Source: Verrucomicrobiota bacterium
Lineage (GTDB): Bacteria; Verrucomicrobiota; Verrucomicrobiia; Limisphaerales; J093
NCBI GenBank assembly: GCA_022710935.1
Contig: JAKLFY010000024.1
Span: 1 to 64,000, forward strand
DNA: 64,000 nt
Direction: 5' to 3'
Shown: piece after piece, positions 36,011 through 44,715 of the stretch
How the letters are laid out: the number at the start of each line of letters is the position of its first letter
Position numbering within the stretch: the first letter of the stretch is position 1
Notes under the pieces: generated by a model
The model's input: only the letters and a program-made list of their open reading frames with translations
What the model was told of the DNA's origin: nothing
Databases searched by the model: none
Position numbers and translations under genes: made by a program

Positions 36011-37762
36011 ATGGACAAAGACCAAGTCGCAGCCGTGCTGTCGGAGATCGGCGTCTGGCTCGAACTCAAGGGCGAGAATCCATTCAAGACGCGCGCCTAC
36101 GCCAATGCGGCCCGGATTGTCGAGTCGCTCACCGAACCGCTCGAGACGCTGGTGGCCGAGCAACGTCTGAGCGAAATCAAGGGCATCGGCCAGGCCCTCC
36201 AGGAGAAGATCACGACACTCGTCACCACCGGACGCCTGCCTTACTACGAGGAGCTGAAGGCGTCGTTGCCCGCGGGTTTGACCGATCTCCTCCACATCCC
36301 CGGACTCGGCCCGAAAAAGGTCAAGGCGCTCCACGAACAACTGAAGATCGCTTCTGTCGAGGCCTTGGAAGCGGCCTGCCATGCCGGGCAGGTTGCGGGC
36401 CTGCCGGGCTTTGGCGAGAAATCGCAGGCCAAGATCCTCGAAGGCATTCAGTACCGCCGCCAATACGCCTCGCGCCACCGCCTGGACGACGCGCTCGAAC
36501 TGGCCGAGCCCATCCTCGAATCCCTGCGCGGCCATCCCGATGTCCTCCGCTGCAGCACGGCCGGGAGCGTCCGGCGCTTCAAGGAAGTCATCGGCGACAT
36601 CGATTTCCTGGTTTCGTCCAGGAATCCGGCGTCCGTGATCGAGTTCTTCACCACACAGCCGGGCGTCCTGAGCGTCAGCGCCAAAGGCGACACCAAGGCC
36701 AGCGTCATTCTCGAAGGCGGTATCCAGGCCGATTTGCGCGTTGTCAGCGATGCCGAGTACCCGTTCGCCCTGGCCTATTTCACCGGCAGCAAGGAACATA
36801 ACATCGTCATGCGCCAGCGCGCCATCCAGCGCGGCCTCCGCCTCAACGAATACGGCCTGTTCCGCTCGACCGAGGAAACACGCGACCCCGCGTTGCGCCT
36901 GTCCTGCCAGACCGAGGACGACATCTTCGCCGCGCTCGACCTCGCTCCCATACCGCCCGAACTGCGCGAGGATCAGGGGGAATTCGCCGCCGCCGAGCAG
37001 AACGCACTGCCGCGCCTGCTCGAATGGACCGATCTGCGCGGCTCGCTGCACAACCACTCGAATTGGAGTGACGGACGCAACGCGCTCGAAGACATCGCCA
37101 GCCATATGCAGGAGCTCGGATGCGCCTATTGGGCGATCACAGATCACTCGCAGGCGTCGTTCCAGGCGAATGGGCTCGACCCGGCGCGCCTGCGCCAGCA
37201 GATCAAGGCCATCGAGGCGGTCAATGCCGCCCTGGCCGACGCGGGAAGCGCGTTCCGCCTCCTCGCAGGCACCGAGGTCGACATCCTGCGCGACCGGCTC
37301 GATTTCAAGGATGACCTGCTGTCCGAGCTCGATGTCGTGGTCGCCAGCCTCCATGTCCCCGCCAGCGACGAGGCCGAAAACACCAAGCGCCTCATCCGCG
37401 CCGCCCAGAACCCGTGCGTCCATATGCTGGGCCACCTGACCGGACGCCTCCTGCTCGAACGCGAGCCCTGCAAGGTCAATGTCCAGGCCGTCATCGACGC
37501 CTGCGCCGAGACGGGCACGTGGATCGAACTCAACTCGAATCCCTACCGTTTCGATCTCGACTGGCGCCTCTGGCCTTACGCGCGCAGCAAAGGCGTCAAA
37601 TGCGCCATCAACGTCGACGGCCATCGGCACGAACACGCCCGCTTCCTCCGCCTTGGCGCCGGCGTGGCGCGCAAGGGATGGCTCACCAAAGCCGACGTGG
37701 TCAATACGCTGCCGCTGGCGAAACTGCGCCAGGCACTGGCCGCCAAACGACAAAAACTTTAA
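36011..37762 (+). CDS. polX: DNA polymerase/3'-5' exonuclease PolX
   Basis: This 583-residue protein has family length and domain order. An N-terminal 8-kDa-like domain (GVWLELKGENPFKTRAYANAARIV) is followed by helix-hairpin-helix pairs (IKGIGQALQEKI, IPGLGPKKVKAL). The polymerase-beta palm has D196 and D198 (GDIDFLV) and D241 (ADLRVV). The C-terminal PHP metallo-exonuclease domain begins LHNHSNWSDG with H347 and H349 and continues YWAITDHSQA, GTEVDIL, HMLGHLTGR and NVDGHRHEH. It acts in base-excision repair gap filling. The TAA stop is the first part of an inverted repeat (37760-37851). Confidence 0.96.
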   Translation: MDKDQVAAVLSEIGVWLELKGENPFKTRAYANAARIVESLTEPLETLVAEQRLSEIKGIGQALQEKITTLVTTGRLPYYEELKASLPAGLTDLLHIPGLGPKKVKALHEQLKIASVEALEAACHAGQVAGLPGFGEKSQAKILEGIQYRRQYASRHRLDDALELAEPILESLRGHPDVLRCSTAGSVRRFKEVIGDIDFLVSSRNPASVIEFFTTQPGVLSVSAKGDTKASVILEGGIQADLRVVSDAEYPFALAYFTGSKEHNIVMRQRAIQRGLRLNEYGLFRSTEETRDPALRLSCQTEDDIFAALDLAPIPPELREDQGEFAAAEQNALPRLLEWTDLRGSLHNHSNWSDGRNALEDIASHMQELGCAYWAITDHSQASFQANGLDPARLRQQIKAIEAVNAALADAGSAFRLLAGTEVDILRDRLDFKDDLLSELDVVVASLHVPASDEAENTKRLIRAAQNPCVHMLGHLTGRLLLEREPCKVNVQAVIDACAETGTWIELNSNPYRFDLDWRLWPYARSKGVKCAINVDGHRHEHARFLRLGAGVARKGWLTKADVVNTLPLAKLRQALAAKRQKL

Positions 37763-37851
37763 CGAGGCTTCCCCTCAGACTGGCGAGGCTGGAACCAACG
37801 CTCAGAGAGCTACGGACTCACGCGCCTAGTCGGTCTGGCGAAGCCTCGTTA
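37760..37851. repeat. Inverted repeat with TAACGAGGCTTC arms
   Basis: TAACGAGGCTTC (37760-37771) and GAAGCCTCGTTA (37840-37851) are perfect 12-base arms. The left arm's TAA is the polX stop. The inner GAGGCTTCCCCTCAGAC matches 16 of 17 bases of the element at 52797-52891. It abuts the border repeat 37849-37923, so the two palindromes fill the gap to the next gene. Confidence 0.75.
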
Positions 37852-37923
37852 GCCCGCATTTCTCACCAACTTTTGATGTCATCTGACCAGTCAGCCTCAC
37901 ATTTCACCTGAAATGCGGGCTAA
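37849..37923. repeat. Palindromic border repeat, copy at 37.8 kb
   Basis: TTAGCCCGCATTTC and GAAATGCGGGCTAA are perfect 14-base arms of a 75-bp element. The interior (TCTCACCAACTTTTGATGTC, then ATCTGACC...) is nearly identical to the element at 51114-51189. Confidence 0.85.
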
Positions 37924-37950
37924 ATCATGTTTGAGCGGTCAAGGATTCTG

Positions 37951-39018
37951 ATGACCCGATTCTTCGAACCCAAAGTCCGCGTCACGGGCTTGCTGCACGC
38001 GACGGGCGCCTTGGCCGGCCTGTGCACGGTTGCGGGCTTCTTCGCATCCTCCTCGTGGCTGCTCGAGTTGGCATGCCATTTCCGGCTCCAATACGCCCTC
38101 GCCCTCGCCGCCGTGGCTGTGCTGACTCGAGTCTCGCCCGGCCCGAACCGGGCGAGCGCCGGTGCGGCAACCCCGCCCGCCCATCAGCCGCGCTGGCCTT
38201 CACTGGTCTACGCCGCCCTGGCCCTCTCGAATCTCGCAGTCCTGCTCCCATCCTTCGTCCCGCCCGCCACGCGCCCGCCGGCCGGCGACTCGACACGGCG
38301 GCGCGTCGTCACGGTCAACGTGCACACCGCCAATCCGCGGCATGACCTGGTCGAGGCCTTCCTGCGCCGTGAAGATCCGGATGTGATTCTCCTGATCGAG
38401 GTCGATGCGCGCTGGCTGACGCAACTCGAGGCACTGACCAACGTTTGGCCCCACACAATCCAGGCGCCGCGCGACGACAATTGCGGCATTGCGCTGTTCA
38501 GCCGCCACCCGTTCTCCGAAGCCCGTATGATTGGATTGGGCGAGGCCGGCCTGCCGTCGATCGAGGCCGAAGTCCAAATCGGCGGGCAGCCGGTCTGGAT
38601 CTTCGGAACCCATCCCCTTCCCCCGAGCGGGGCCGAAAACGCCCGGCTGCGCGATGCGCAACTCGAACATGCCGCCGATCACGCCGCCGCTCGGACGGGC
38701 TCGAGACTCCTCCTGGGCGACCTCAACACAACGCCCTGGTCGCCGGTCTACCGTCGACTCCTGGCCCGCAGCGGACTCATCGACACCCTGCGCGGACGCG
38801 GCTACCAGCCGACCTGGCCAAGCCATTTCGTCCCGCTCTGGATCCCGCTCGATCATTGCCTCGCATCGCCCGACCTAACGGTTCTCGATCGCCGCGTTGG
38901 CCCGCACGTCGGCTCCGATCATCGCCCGGTCATCGTGGATTTGGCCTTTCCATTTGGCGATTCGCCATTGTCCATGAGCCATTGTCCATCAACTGTGGCT
39001 TTGAGCCTTGGCCATTGA
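37951..39018 (+). CDS. Membrane-anchored endonuclease/exonuclease/phosphatase (EEP) family protein
   Basis: This 355-residue protein has three N-terminal transmembrane helices (near residues 13-35, 40-60 and 80-100). They are followed by an EEP domain with VILLIEVD (metal Glu), CGIALFSRHPF, IFGTHPLPP, LLLGDLNTTPWS (catalytic Asp/Asn) and GSDHRPVIVDL (Asp-His pair). The domain probably faces the periplasm and cleaves a phosphodiester or phosphoester. The start at 37951 is preferred over 37927 because AAGGA sits 6 bases before it and the MFER... codons upstream repeat a sequence found near another copy of the border repeat. The last residues (FGDSPLSMSHCPSTVALSLGH) are translated intergenic repeat. 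Confidence 0.88.
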   Translation: MTRFFEPKVRVTGLLHATGALAGLCTVAGFFASSSWLLELACHFRLQYALALAAVAVLTRVSPGPNRASAGAATPPAHQPRWPSLVYAALALSNLAVLLPSFVPPATRPPAGDSTRRRVVTVNVHTANPRHDLVEAFLRREDPDVILLIEVDARWLTQLEALTNVWPHTIQAPRDDNCGIALFSRHPFSEARMIGLGEAGLPSIEAEVQIGGQPVWIFGTHPLPPSGAENARLRDAQLEHAADHAAARTGSRLLLGDLNTTPWSPVYRRLLARSGLIDTLRGRGYQPTWPSHFVPLWIPLDHCLASPDLTVLDRRVGPHVGSDHRPVIVDLAFPFGDSPLSMSHCPSTVALSLGH

Positions 39019-39030
39019 GCCTTGGCCATT

Positions 39031-39065
39031 GAACGTTGAACGTTGAACGTTGAGCGTTGAGCGTT
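39031..39065. repeat. Heptamer tandem repeat, 5 units
   Basis: Three GAACGTT and two GAGCGTT units follow a run of CCATTG-type repeats (38965-39030) that reaches back into the end of the EEP gene. The family is the same as at 20046 and 25117. Confidence 0.85.
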
Positions 39066-39150
39066 GAATACTCCCTCCCTTCCTCCACCCCGCAGCCGCC
39101 TGCCACGCAGAGCCGCTGACGCCGCCGTTCCTGGATCTGCACCACCCGGG

Positions 39151-39234
39151 CTTGGTGCGCGCGAGAGGACTCGAACCTCCACTCCTTTCGGAACCAGATC
39201 CTAAGTCTGGCGCGTCTGCCATTCCGCCACGCGC
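39151..39234 (-). tRNA. tRNA-Leu (anticodon UAG)
   Basis: This is an 84-nt cloverleaf read on the minus strand. The acceptor stem is GCGCGCG/CGCGCGC. The D arm contains GGCGGAAUGGCAGACGC. The anticodon stem-loop is CCAGA-CUUAGGA-UCUGG with anticodon UAG. A class-II variable arm (GUUCCGAAAGGAGU) marks it as Leu. The T arm loop is UUCGAGU, and the encoded 3' end is ACCA. It is followed by a hairpin-forming GCACCA...TGGTGC. A decayed integrase fragment lies on its 5' side. Confidence 0.97.
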
Positions 39235-39263
39235 GCAACGTTTCGAAAACAACAACTTACAGA

Positions 39264-39458
39264 CACGTTCCAGGCAGGAACTTCTATGCCAGGGTCAAGC
39301 GGCATGGCAAGGTCATTCGCCAAAGCCTGGCAACGTCGTTGTGGACGACGGCCAGGCTGAGGCTGCTCGATTCTCTCAAGGAGCAGCAGGCGGGGGCGAC
39401 GAACGAAATCGAGTGCATCGGCTTCGACGAAGCGGTCGAATTGTACAAGCGGGCAAGA
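39264..39458 (+). pseudogene. Remnant of a tyrosine recombinase/integrase N-terminal region
   Basis: The plus-strand frame reads NFYARVKRHGKVIRQSL, then LWTTARLRLLDSLKEQQAGA and IGFDEAVELYKRA. The pattern Y-ARV-x-GK-IRQSL followed by A-LRL-D-L is the arm/core-binding entry typical of phage-type integrases in this phylum. There is no start codon and no catalytic R-H-R-Y region; the frame then runs into the signal peptide-like sequence of a truncated repeat protein. Its position 30 bp from tRNA-Leu fits an old integration at the tRNA gene. Fragment length is about 65 codons. Confidence 0.6.
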
Positions 39459-39478
39459 GGTCAACGAACCCGAACAAC

Positions 39479-39958
39479 ACGCCAACCAATCATTCACGCC
39501 ACTACGCCGGCAGGCTTCTGCCGCTGCTGCTCCTGTTGGTGCTGTCGGCTGCGGTGCAGGCGCAGTTCAACTACACCACGAACAATGGCACGATCACCAT
39601 CACCGGATACACCGGCCAAGGTGGTGCGGTGACAATCCCCGACACGATCGAGGGCCTTCCGGTCACCAGCATCGGGTACAGGACATTCCTCGTTTGCACC
39701 CGCCTGACCAGCGTCATGATCCCGGACAGCGTCACCAGCATCGGTGGCTCGGCATTCCAGGGTTGCACCAGCCTGATCAGCGTCACGATCGGCAACGCTT
39801 TCACCGACATCAATGCTCTTGGGATGCTCGATTATCCACGTCTCGCCTTGATAACGGTCGGTGAGAGCAACGCCTCCTATAGCAGTATGGATGGAGTCCT
39901 TTTCAACAAGAACCGCACCATGCTCATCCGATGTCCGAAGGGCAAAGGCGGTAGCTAG
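39479..39958 (+). pseudogene. Truncated BspA-like leucine-rich-repeat (LRR_5) protein
   Basis: In frame with stop 39958 is a signal-like stretch (RLLPLLLLLVLSAAVQAQ) followed by FNYTTNNGTITITGYTGQ and two to three LRR_5 units (VTSIGYRTFLVCTRLTSVMI, SVTSIGGSAFQGCTSLISVTI). The second half loses the repeat pattern and the frame stops after about 155 codons, whereas relatives have many more repeats. No ATG precedes the signal-like stretch; the frame before it passes through the integrase remnant and the tRNA. The sequence 39235-40201 thus holds only gene remnants. Confidence 0.6.
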
Positions 39959-40201
39959 ACCATCCCCTTGCCATTCTGTCGGTTACACCTCGCTGTCGCC
40001 CTTCTCCTCCATGAACCGTAAACAGCACGACCCGCTGGAAATGAACGTGGCGGCCCGCGGCTCGCGGTGGGGCCCAGCGCGTCTTTCGGGCCCGCCTGTC
40101 AAGCGATTAACTTGGACCGCCCGCGCTTTTCTGGATTGGCAGATTCCCGGAACCGCCGTAAATCGCGAGCGCATGAACGAATCGTCGCGCAAGGAACTGC
40201 C

Positions 40202-42535
40202 ATGAGCGCCGCTCTCGAGATGCCCGCGGCTGAGAGCGCGGCGCGGCTGGTATCGACTGTCGCCGCAGAACTCAAACTCCCGCCCTCGGGCGTTGCGGCC
40301 ACCGCGCGCCTGCTCGCCGAGGGGGCGACCGTGCCGTTCATCGCCCGTTACCGGAAAGAGGCCACCGGGTCGCTGGACGAAGTCGCGATCACATCGATCC
40401 GCGACCGGCTCGCCCAACGGGTCGAGCTCGAGACGCGGCGCGCCAGCATTCTGAAATCGCTCGAGGAACGTAAGCTGCTCACGCCCGAACTGGCCCGGCG
40501 GATCGGTGCTGCCGAGACGATGAGCGCGCTCGAGGACGCGTTCGCGCCATTTCGGCCCAAGCGCCGGACACGGGCCATGATCGCCAAGGAGAAGGGCCTG
40601 GAACCGCTTGCAGACTGGCTGCTGGCCAACCAGTCCGCTCCCGCCGATCCCCAGGCCGAGGCGGCCAGGTATGTCGTGGCCAGCGCGGACAAGGATAAGG
40701 CGGTTCCGACGGCCGAAGACGCCCTGGCCGGAGCGCGCGACATTCTGGCCGAGCGATTCAGCGAGGATGCCGAGGCGCGGCGGTCGGTCCGGGCGCTGTT
40801 CGAGCGCGGCGCGCTCTTGACAACCAAGCTGATCACCGGCGCCGATGCGAAACCGGAGGCGCAGAAATTCCGCGACTACTTTGCGTGGTCCGAACCGCTC
40901 GCCCGCGTTCCCTCGCACCGCCTGCTCGCGATGCGCCGGGGCGAGGCCGAGGGGTATCTGCTCCTGCGCGTGACGGTGGACGAAGGTCCGGCGATCGGGC
41001 TGCTCGAACAGCGTTTTGTCACGGGCGGCGGCGGTCCGGCCGAGCACGTGCGGCGCGCCTGCGCCGACGGCTACCAACGCCTGCTCGCCTCCCAGATGGA
41101 GACGGAGGCCAGGATCGCCTCGAAGAAGCTCGCCGACACCGAGGCCATCCGCGTCTTTGCGGAGAACATCCGCGAACTGCTCATGGCGCCCCCTTTGGGC
41201 CAGCGCAAGGTGCTTGCGATCGATCCCGGTTTCCGCACGGGCTGCAAGCTGGCCGTGCTCGATGCCCAGGGCAAGCTGCTCTTCGACGACGTGGTGCAGA
41301 TGGCCGGGGCCTCGGACTTACAGCTCCGCCAGGCCCGCGAACGGGTGCAGAAGATCGTCGCCCATTTCGGCATCGAGGCCGTGGCGATCGGCAACGGCAC
41401 GGCCAGCCGCGAGACCGAGGCATTCATCGCCGCGTGCGCCCTGCCCAAATCGGTGCTGGTGGTGATGGTCAACGAGAGCGGCGCATCCGTCTACTCCGCG
41501 AGCGATGTGGCGCGCGACGAATTCCCGGACAAGGACATCACCGTGCGGGGCGCGGTCTCGATCGGCCGGCGGCTGATGGATCCCCTGGCCGAACTGGTGA
41601 AGATCGAACCCAAGAGCATCGGCGTCGGGCAGTACCAGCACGATGTCGACCAGGGGGCGCTCAAGCGGGCGCTGGACGACACGGTGATGTCCTGCGTCAA
41701 CCGCGTCGGCGTCGAGGTCAACACCGCGAGCAAGCAACTCCTCAGCTACGTCTCGGGCCTGAACGCCACCGTCGCCGAGAATATCGTCAGGTTCCGCAAC
41801 GAGCACGGCCCGTTCGCCTCGCGCGCGGCACTGAAAAAAGTGCCCCGGCTCGGCGACAAGACCTTCGAGCAGGCGGCCGGGTTCCTCCGCATCCGGGGCG
41901 CCGCCAACCCGCTCGATGCCAGCGCGGTGCACCCGGAAAGCTACCCGGTGGTCGAACGGATGGCCCGCGACGCCGGCTGCGAGGTGGGCGACCTGGTGAA
42001 GGACGCCACCCGGCGGACGCGCATCCAGCCCGAACGCTACGTCACCGACACCATCGGTCTGCCCACCTTGCACGACATCATGGCGGAACTGGCCAAGCCC
42101 GGACGCGACCCGCGCCAGCAGTTCGAGACCGTCCGGTTCGCCGAGGGCGTCGCGAAGCCCGAGGACCTCAAGCCCGGCATGAGGCTGCCGGGGATCGTGA
42201 CCAACGTGACTGCCTTTGGCGCGTTCGTGGATGTGGGGGTGCACCAGGACGGCCTGGTCCACATCAGCCAGTTGGGGGACACGTTCGTGAAGGACCCGGG
42301 CTCGGTCGTCAAGGCCGGCCAGCGCGTGCAGGTTACCGTGCTCGAAGTCGATCTCGAACGTAAACGCATCGCCCTCTCGCTCAAATCCCGCCCGGACCTG
42401 ACGCCGAAGCCGGCGCACGCCAGCGACCGGACGGCGCCCCGTCCGCCGGCGGGCGCAAAAACGAACAGCGGGAGCGGATTCAACTCGGGTTTGTTCGCGG
42501 CCGCCTTCGACAAGCTCGGCCCGAAACCGCGCTGA
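40202..42535 (+). CDS. tex: Tex-family RNA-binding transcription accessory protein
   Basis: This 777-residue protein has the Tex architecture. An N-terminal helical domain (EGATVPFIARYRKEATGSLDE) comes first, then a YqgF/RNase-H-like domain (LAIDPGFRTGCKLAVLD, VAIGNGTASRETEAFI). Helix-hairpin-helix motifs follow (SVGVGQYQHDVDQ-like IGVGQYQHDVD, IVRFRNEHGPFASRAAL). The C-terminal S1 RNA-binding domain spans about residues 655-727 (VTAFGAFVDVGVHQDGLVHISQL). The start at 40202 fits the family N-terminus; the upstream in-frame extension is not conserved-looking. Confidence 0.96.
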   Translation: MSAALEMPAAESAARLVSTVAAELKLPPSGVAATARLLAEGATVPFIARYRKEATGSLDEVAITSIRDRLAQRVELETRRASILKSLEERKLLTPELARRIGAAETMSALEDAFAPFRPKRRTRAMIAKEKGLEPLADWLLANQSAPADPQAEAARYVVASADKDKAVPTAEDALAGARDILAERFSEDAEARRSVRALFERGALLTTKLITGADAKPEAQKFRDYFAWSEPLARVPSHRLLAMRRGEAEGYLLLRVTVDEGPAIGLLEQRFVTGGGGPAEHVRRACADGYQRLLASQMETEARIASKKLADTEAIRVFAENIRELLMAPPLGQRKVLAIDPGFRTGCKLAVLDAQGKLLFDDVVQMAGASDLQLRQARERVQKIVAHFGIEAVAIGNGTASRETEAFIAACALPKSVLVVMVNESGASVYSASDVARDEFPDKDITVRGAVSIGRRLMDPLAELVKIEPKSIGVGQYQHDVDQGALKRALDDTVMSCVNRVGVEVNTASKQLLSYVSGLNATVAENIVRFRNEHGPFASRAALKKVPRLGDKTFEQAAGFLRIRGAANPLDASAVHPESYPVVERMARDAGCEVGDLVKDATRRTRIQPERYVTDTIGLPTLHDIMAELAKPGRDPRQQFETVRFAEGVAKPEDLKPGMRLPGIVTNVTAFGAFVDVGVHQDGLVHISQLGDTFVKDPGSVVKAGQRVQVTVLEVDLERKRIALSLKSRPDLTPKPAHASDRTAPRPPAGAKTNSGSGFNSGLFAAAFDKLGPKPR

Positions 42536-42614
42536 CCCCGGAGCTGCAGGGACTCCTGCTCAATGACCTGGGTGGGCGGGCGAATCGAGCCACCGGGGCT
42601 TCGGTCCGCGCCAG

Positions 42615-42792
42615 GACCATGTCAAGGCCCGCCTGCGCGAGGGCTGAAACGACCTCCTCCTCAAGACCGTCAACCGCGGCGGCGGCTGGGGCTTTGCCTG
42701 CCGCATCCGCCAACCCGACGCCGGCGCCCTCGATGCCCTCAAGACCGATGCCCGGCGAGGCGGGCGACCTCGGACCAGGTTCGCGGTCTGGT
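42615..42792 (+). pseudogene. C-terminal fragment of a degraded exported protein
   Basis: The plus-strand frame reads DHVKARLREG, an in-frame TGA, then NDLLLKTVNRGGGWGFACRI. The phrase L-x-x-V-x-N-x-G-G-x-W-G-F is common at the end of beta-sandwich domains in exported hydrolases of this phylum. The TGA and the missing upstream part show it is a relic. It fills most of the 42536-42792 gap between tex and the DUF4838 gene. Confidence 0.5.
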
Positions 42793-44706
42793 TCAGGGAT
42801 TCTCCGGGCGCGACGCGGAGGCCGGAGGGCGGCTCGACGCGGTCTTTTCGAGGTAAGCCCGTCGCCCTTCGACCATGTAATCCCAAACGCCGGTTCTCCA
42901 GAGCGACACGCGCTGCTTCTCCTCCGGCGACACCGCCAGCTTCTCCGCTTCGCGCATCAGGACGGCCAGACGCGCCATGAGGGCTTCGGTCCCGAGCGTC
43001 TCCCACGCAACCTGTTCGGTCTGGTGATGACCGCCGTTCTGGTCCCAATGGGCCGGATTCGAGTACGTCTCTTCGATCAGGGCATAAAACGACCGCATGG
43101 GTCCCGACGCCGCACCGAAGTAGAGGCGGAAGAACTCCTCGAGCAGCGTCTCGAGGTCTTGCGCGGCGTCGTCATAGAGCTTCGCCGTGACGTAGAAGTC
43201 GACCTGCTCGCCAATGCCGCAGAAGAACGTGCCCGACACCCCGTCTCGGGCAAAACGACGCGCGAGCTTGGCGAGTTCGTGGACGGCGAATCCGGGAAAG
43301 CAGTGCCAGCGGTTGATCACGGCAGGTTCCTCCGGGAAGCAGTAGTAGTTCCAGAGAAAGACCGGACGCCCGTCGGTAACCCACTTCGAGTAGTGCCCGA
43401 GTTCGTTGGCGTAACTGGGCATGTGCCAGTAGTTGCGCGTCTGCATGCACGGAGCGATCGCCACGTTCGACTCGAGCCGGAAGCCGGTGGGATACCAGTA
43501 GTAGGTCTCGTAGGCCAGCGTGCACAGATACTTGTCCGGGTGCGTCCGACGCAGATCCCGCGCCACCTGGTTCACGAAGGAAAACCAGAGGTGCGAGCTG
43601 CGTCCGTCGTTGAACAGCGCCCGCCCGGAAGGCGTCCGCGGCACGTCGTTCACATGCGGATCGAGCCAGCGCCGGCACTCCGCACAGCGACAGAACCGCG
43701 CGGCGTCCTCCGGCACAACCGGATAGTAAACGCTCCCCGGCGGGAGGGTCAGATCGGGCACGGTCTTCCCGTCGAAATAGTCGCGCGCGTCCTGCGCCAC
43801 CTGTCGGGCCAGGGCTGCCGATGAGTAGCAGAGCTTGCCGCCGCCATCGTCCGCGTAGAACTCAGGGTGCTGATCCCGAGGAAACCGCTTCGGATAGTGA
43901 TGCAGGGTGTGATTCGTGTACCACGGAATGCCGCCCAGCCGCAGCCGGCGTTCGTACAGCCGCAGCGCGTCCTCGGAGGGATTGCCGTATTGGCCGTTCA
44001 TCAGCGGCCATCGCCAGGTGAGGCTCCCGGAAATGTGCGGGATCGAAGGCTCCCGCCGAAGGTCCTCTCCGCTCACCGTCAGCGTCCGTCGCTGCGGACA
44101 CACCACCGAAAAGGCAGCCGGGCCGTAGAAGCGGACACCGCAAAACCGTTCCAGGAAATCGTAGACCGCGCGCAGCGTCCCCTGGTCATCGAACAGGCCC
44201 GGCAGAAGGATCCGTTCCGGACCGAAGCCGCTCGAGGTCGCTGCGGCATAGTCGATCTCCGACCCCGTGCTGCCCGCCGCATCGTGACCGAGCAAAACCA
44301 CGCTCTCCACACCCCAGAGAATCGCGTGCTCGTACCGCTTCAACCCGAGCCCCTCGGCGGTCATCGGCGATGCCTCCGCGGCCGAAGAAGCACGCGCCCC
44401 AACGACCCGAACTCCGGATAAGGCCGGTCGTCCGACAATCGGGAGACGGGCGCCGGTGATTCGTTCGATGAGGTGCTGAAGCTCCCGTGCCGCGAGCCGG
44501 GCTGCCGGAGCAGGTTGCTCTCCCAACTCGATCAGCGCCACCCCGACGCCGTCTTCGACCATCGTGAAGGCCTGGGCGCCGGATGCGGCAGTCAGGGCAG
44601 AAGCGGCCAGGACGAAACCGGCGGTAACCAGCCCTGTAATCTCATGCCGGAACGGGGAGACGGTCTTTCGGGCTCCCAGGGCCCTCTGAAGAATGGACGT
44701 GTGCAT
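42793..44706 (-). CDS. Exported DUF4838 protein (GH20-type N-terminal domain)
   Basis: This 637-residue protein has a signal segment (residues 25-46, VTAGFVLAASALTAASGAQA). An N-terminal GH20b-like domain includes AARELQHLIERITGARLPIV, followed by a barrel with VYDFLERFCGVRFYGP, a CxxC pair in FCRCAECRRWLDP, YLCTLAYETYYWYPT and LWNYYCFPEE. This is the typical course of DUF4838 proteins, uncharacterised relatives of beta-hexosaminidase-like enzymes in glycan-degrading bacteria. The membrane protein gene lies 9 bp upstream on the same strand, suggesting co-transcription. Confidence 0.9.
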   Translation of the reverse strand: MHTSILQRALGARKTVSPFRHEITGLVTAGFVLAASALTAASGAQAFTMVEDGVGVALIELGEQPAPAARLAARELQHLIERITGARLPIVGRPALSGVRVVGARASSAAEASPMTAEGLGLKRYEHAILWGVESVVLLGHDAAGSTGSEIDYAAATSSGFGPERILLPGLFDDQGTLRAVYDFLERFCGVRFYGPAAFSVVCPQRRTLTVSGEDLRREPSIPHISGSLTWRWPLMNGQYGNPSEDALRLYERRLRLGGIPWYTNHTLHHYPKRFPRDQHPEFYADDGGGKLCYSSAALARQVAQDARDYFDGKTVPDLTLPPGSVYYPVVPEDAARFCRCAECRRWLDPHVNDVPRTPSGRALFNDGRSSHLWFSFVNQVARDLRRTHPDKYLCTLAYETYYWYPTGFRLESNVAIAPCMQTRNYWHMPSYANELGHYSKWVTDGRPVFLWNYYCFPEEPAVINRWHCFPGFAVHELAKLARRFARDGVSGTFFCGIGEQVDFYVTAKLYDDAAQDLETLLEEFFRLYFGAASGPMRSFYALIEETYSNPAHWDQNGGHHQTEQVAWETLGTEALMARLAVLMREAEKLAVSPEEKQRVSLWRTGVWDYMVEGRRAYLEKTASSRPPASASRPENP

Positions 44707-44715
44707 GGCCTCAGA

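Noticed and set aside
35825-37753. 642-codon open frame on the minus strand
   Set aside because: Antisense to polX, which has a full set of active-site motifs.
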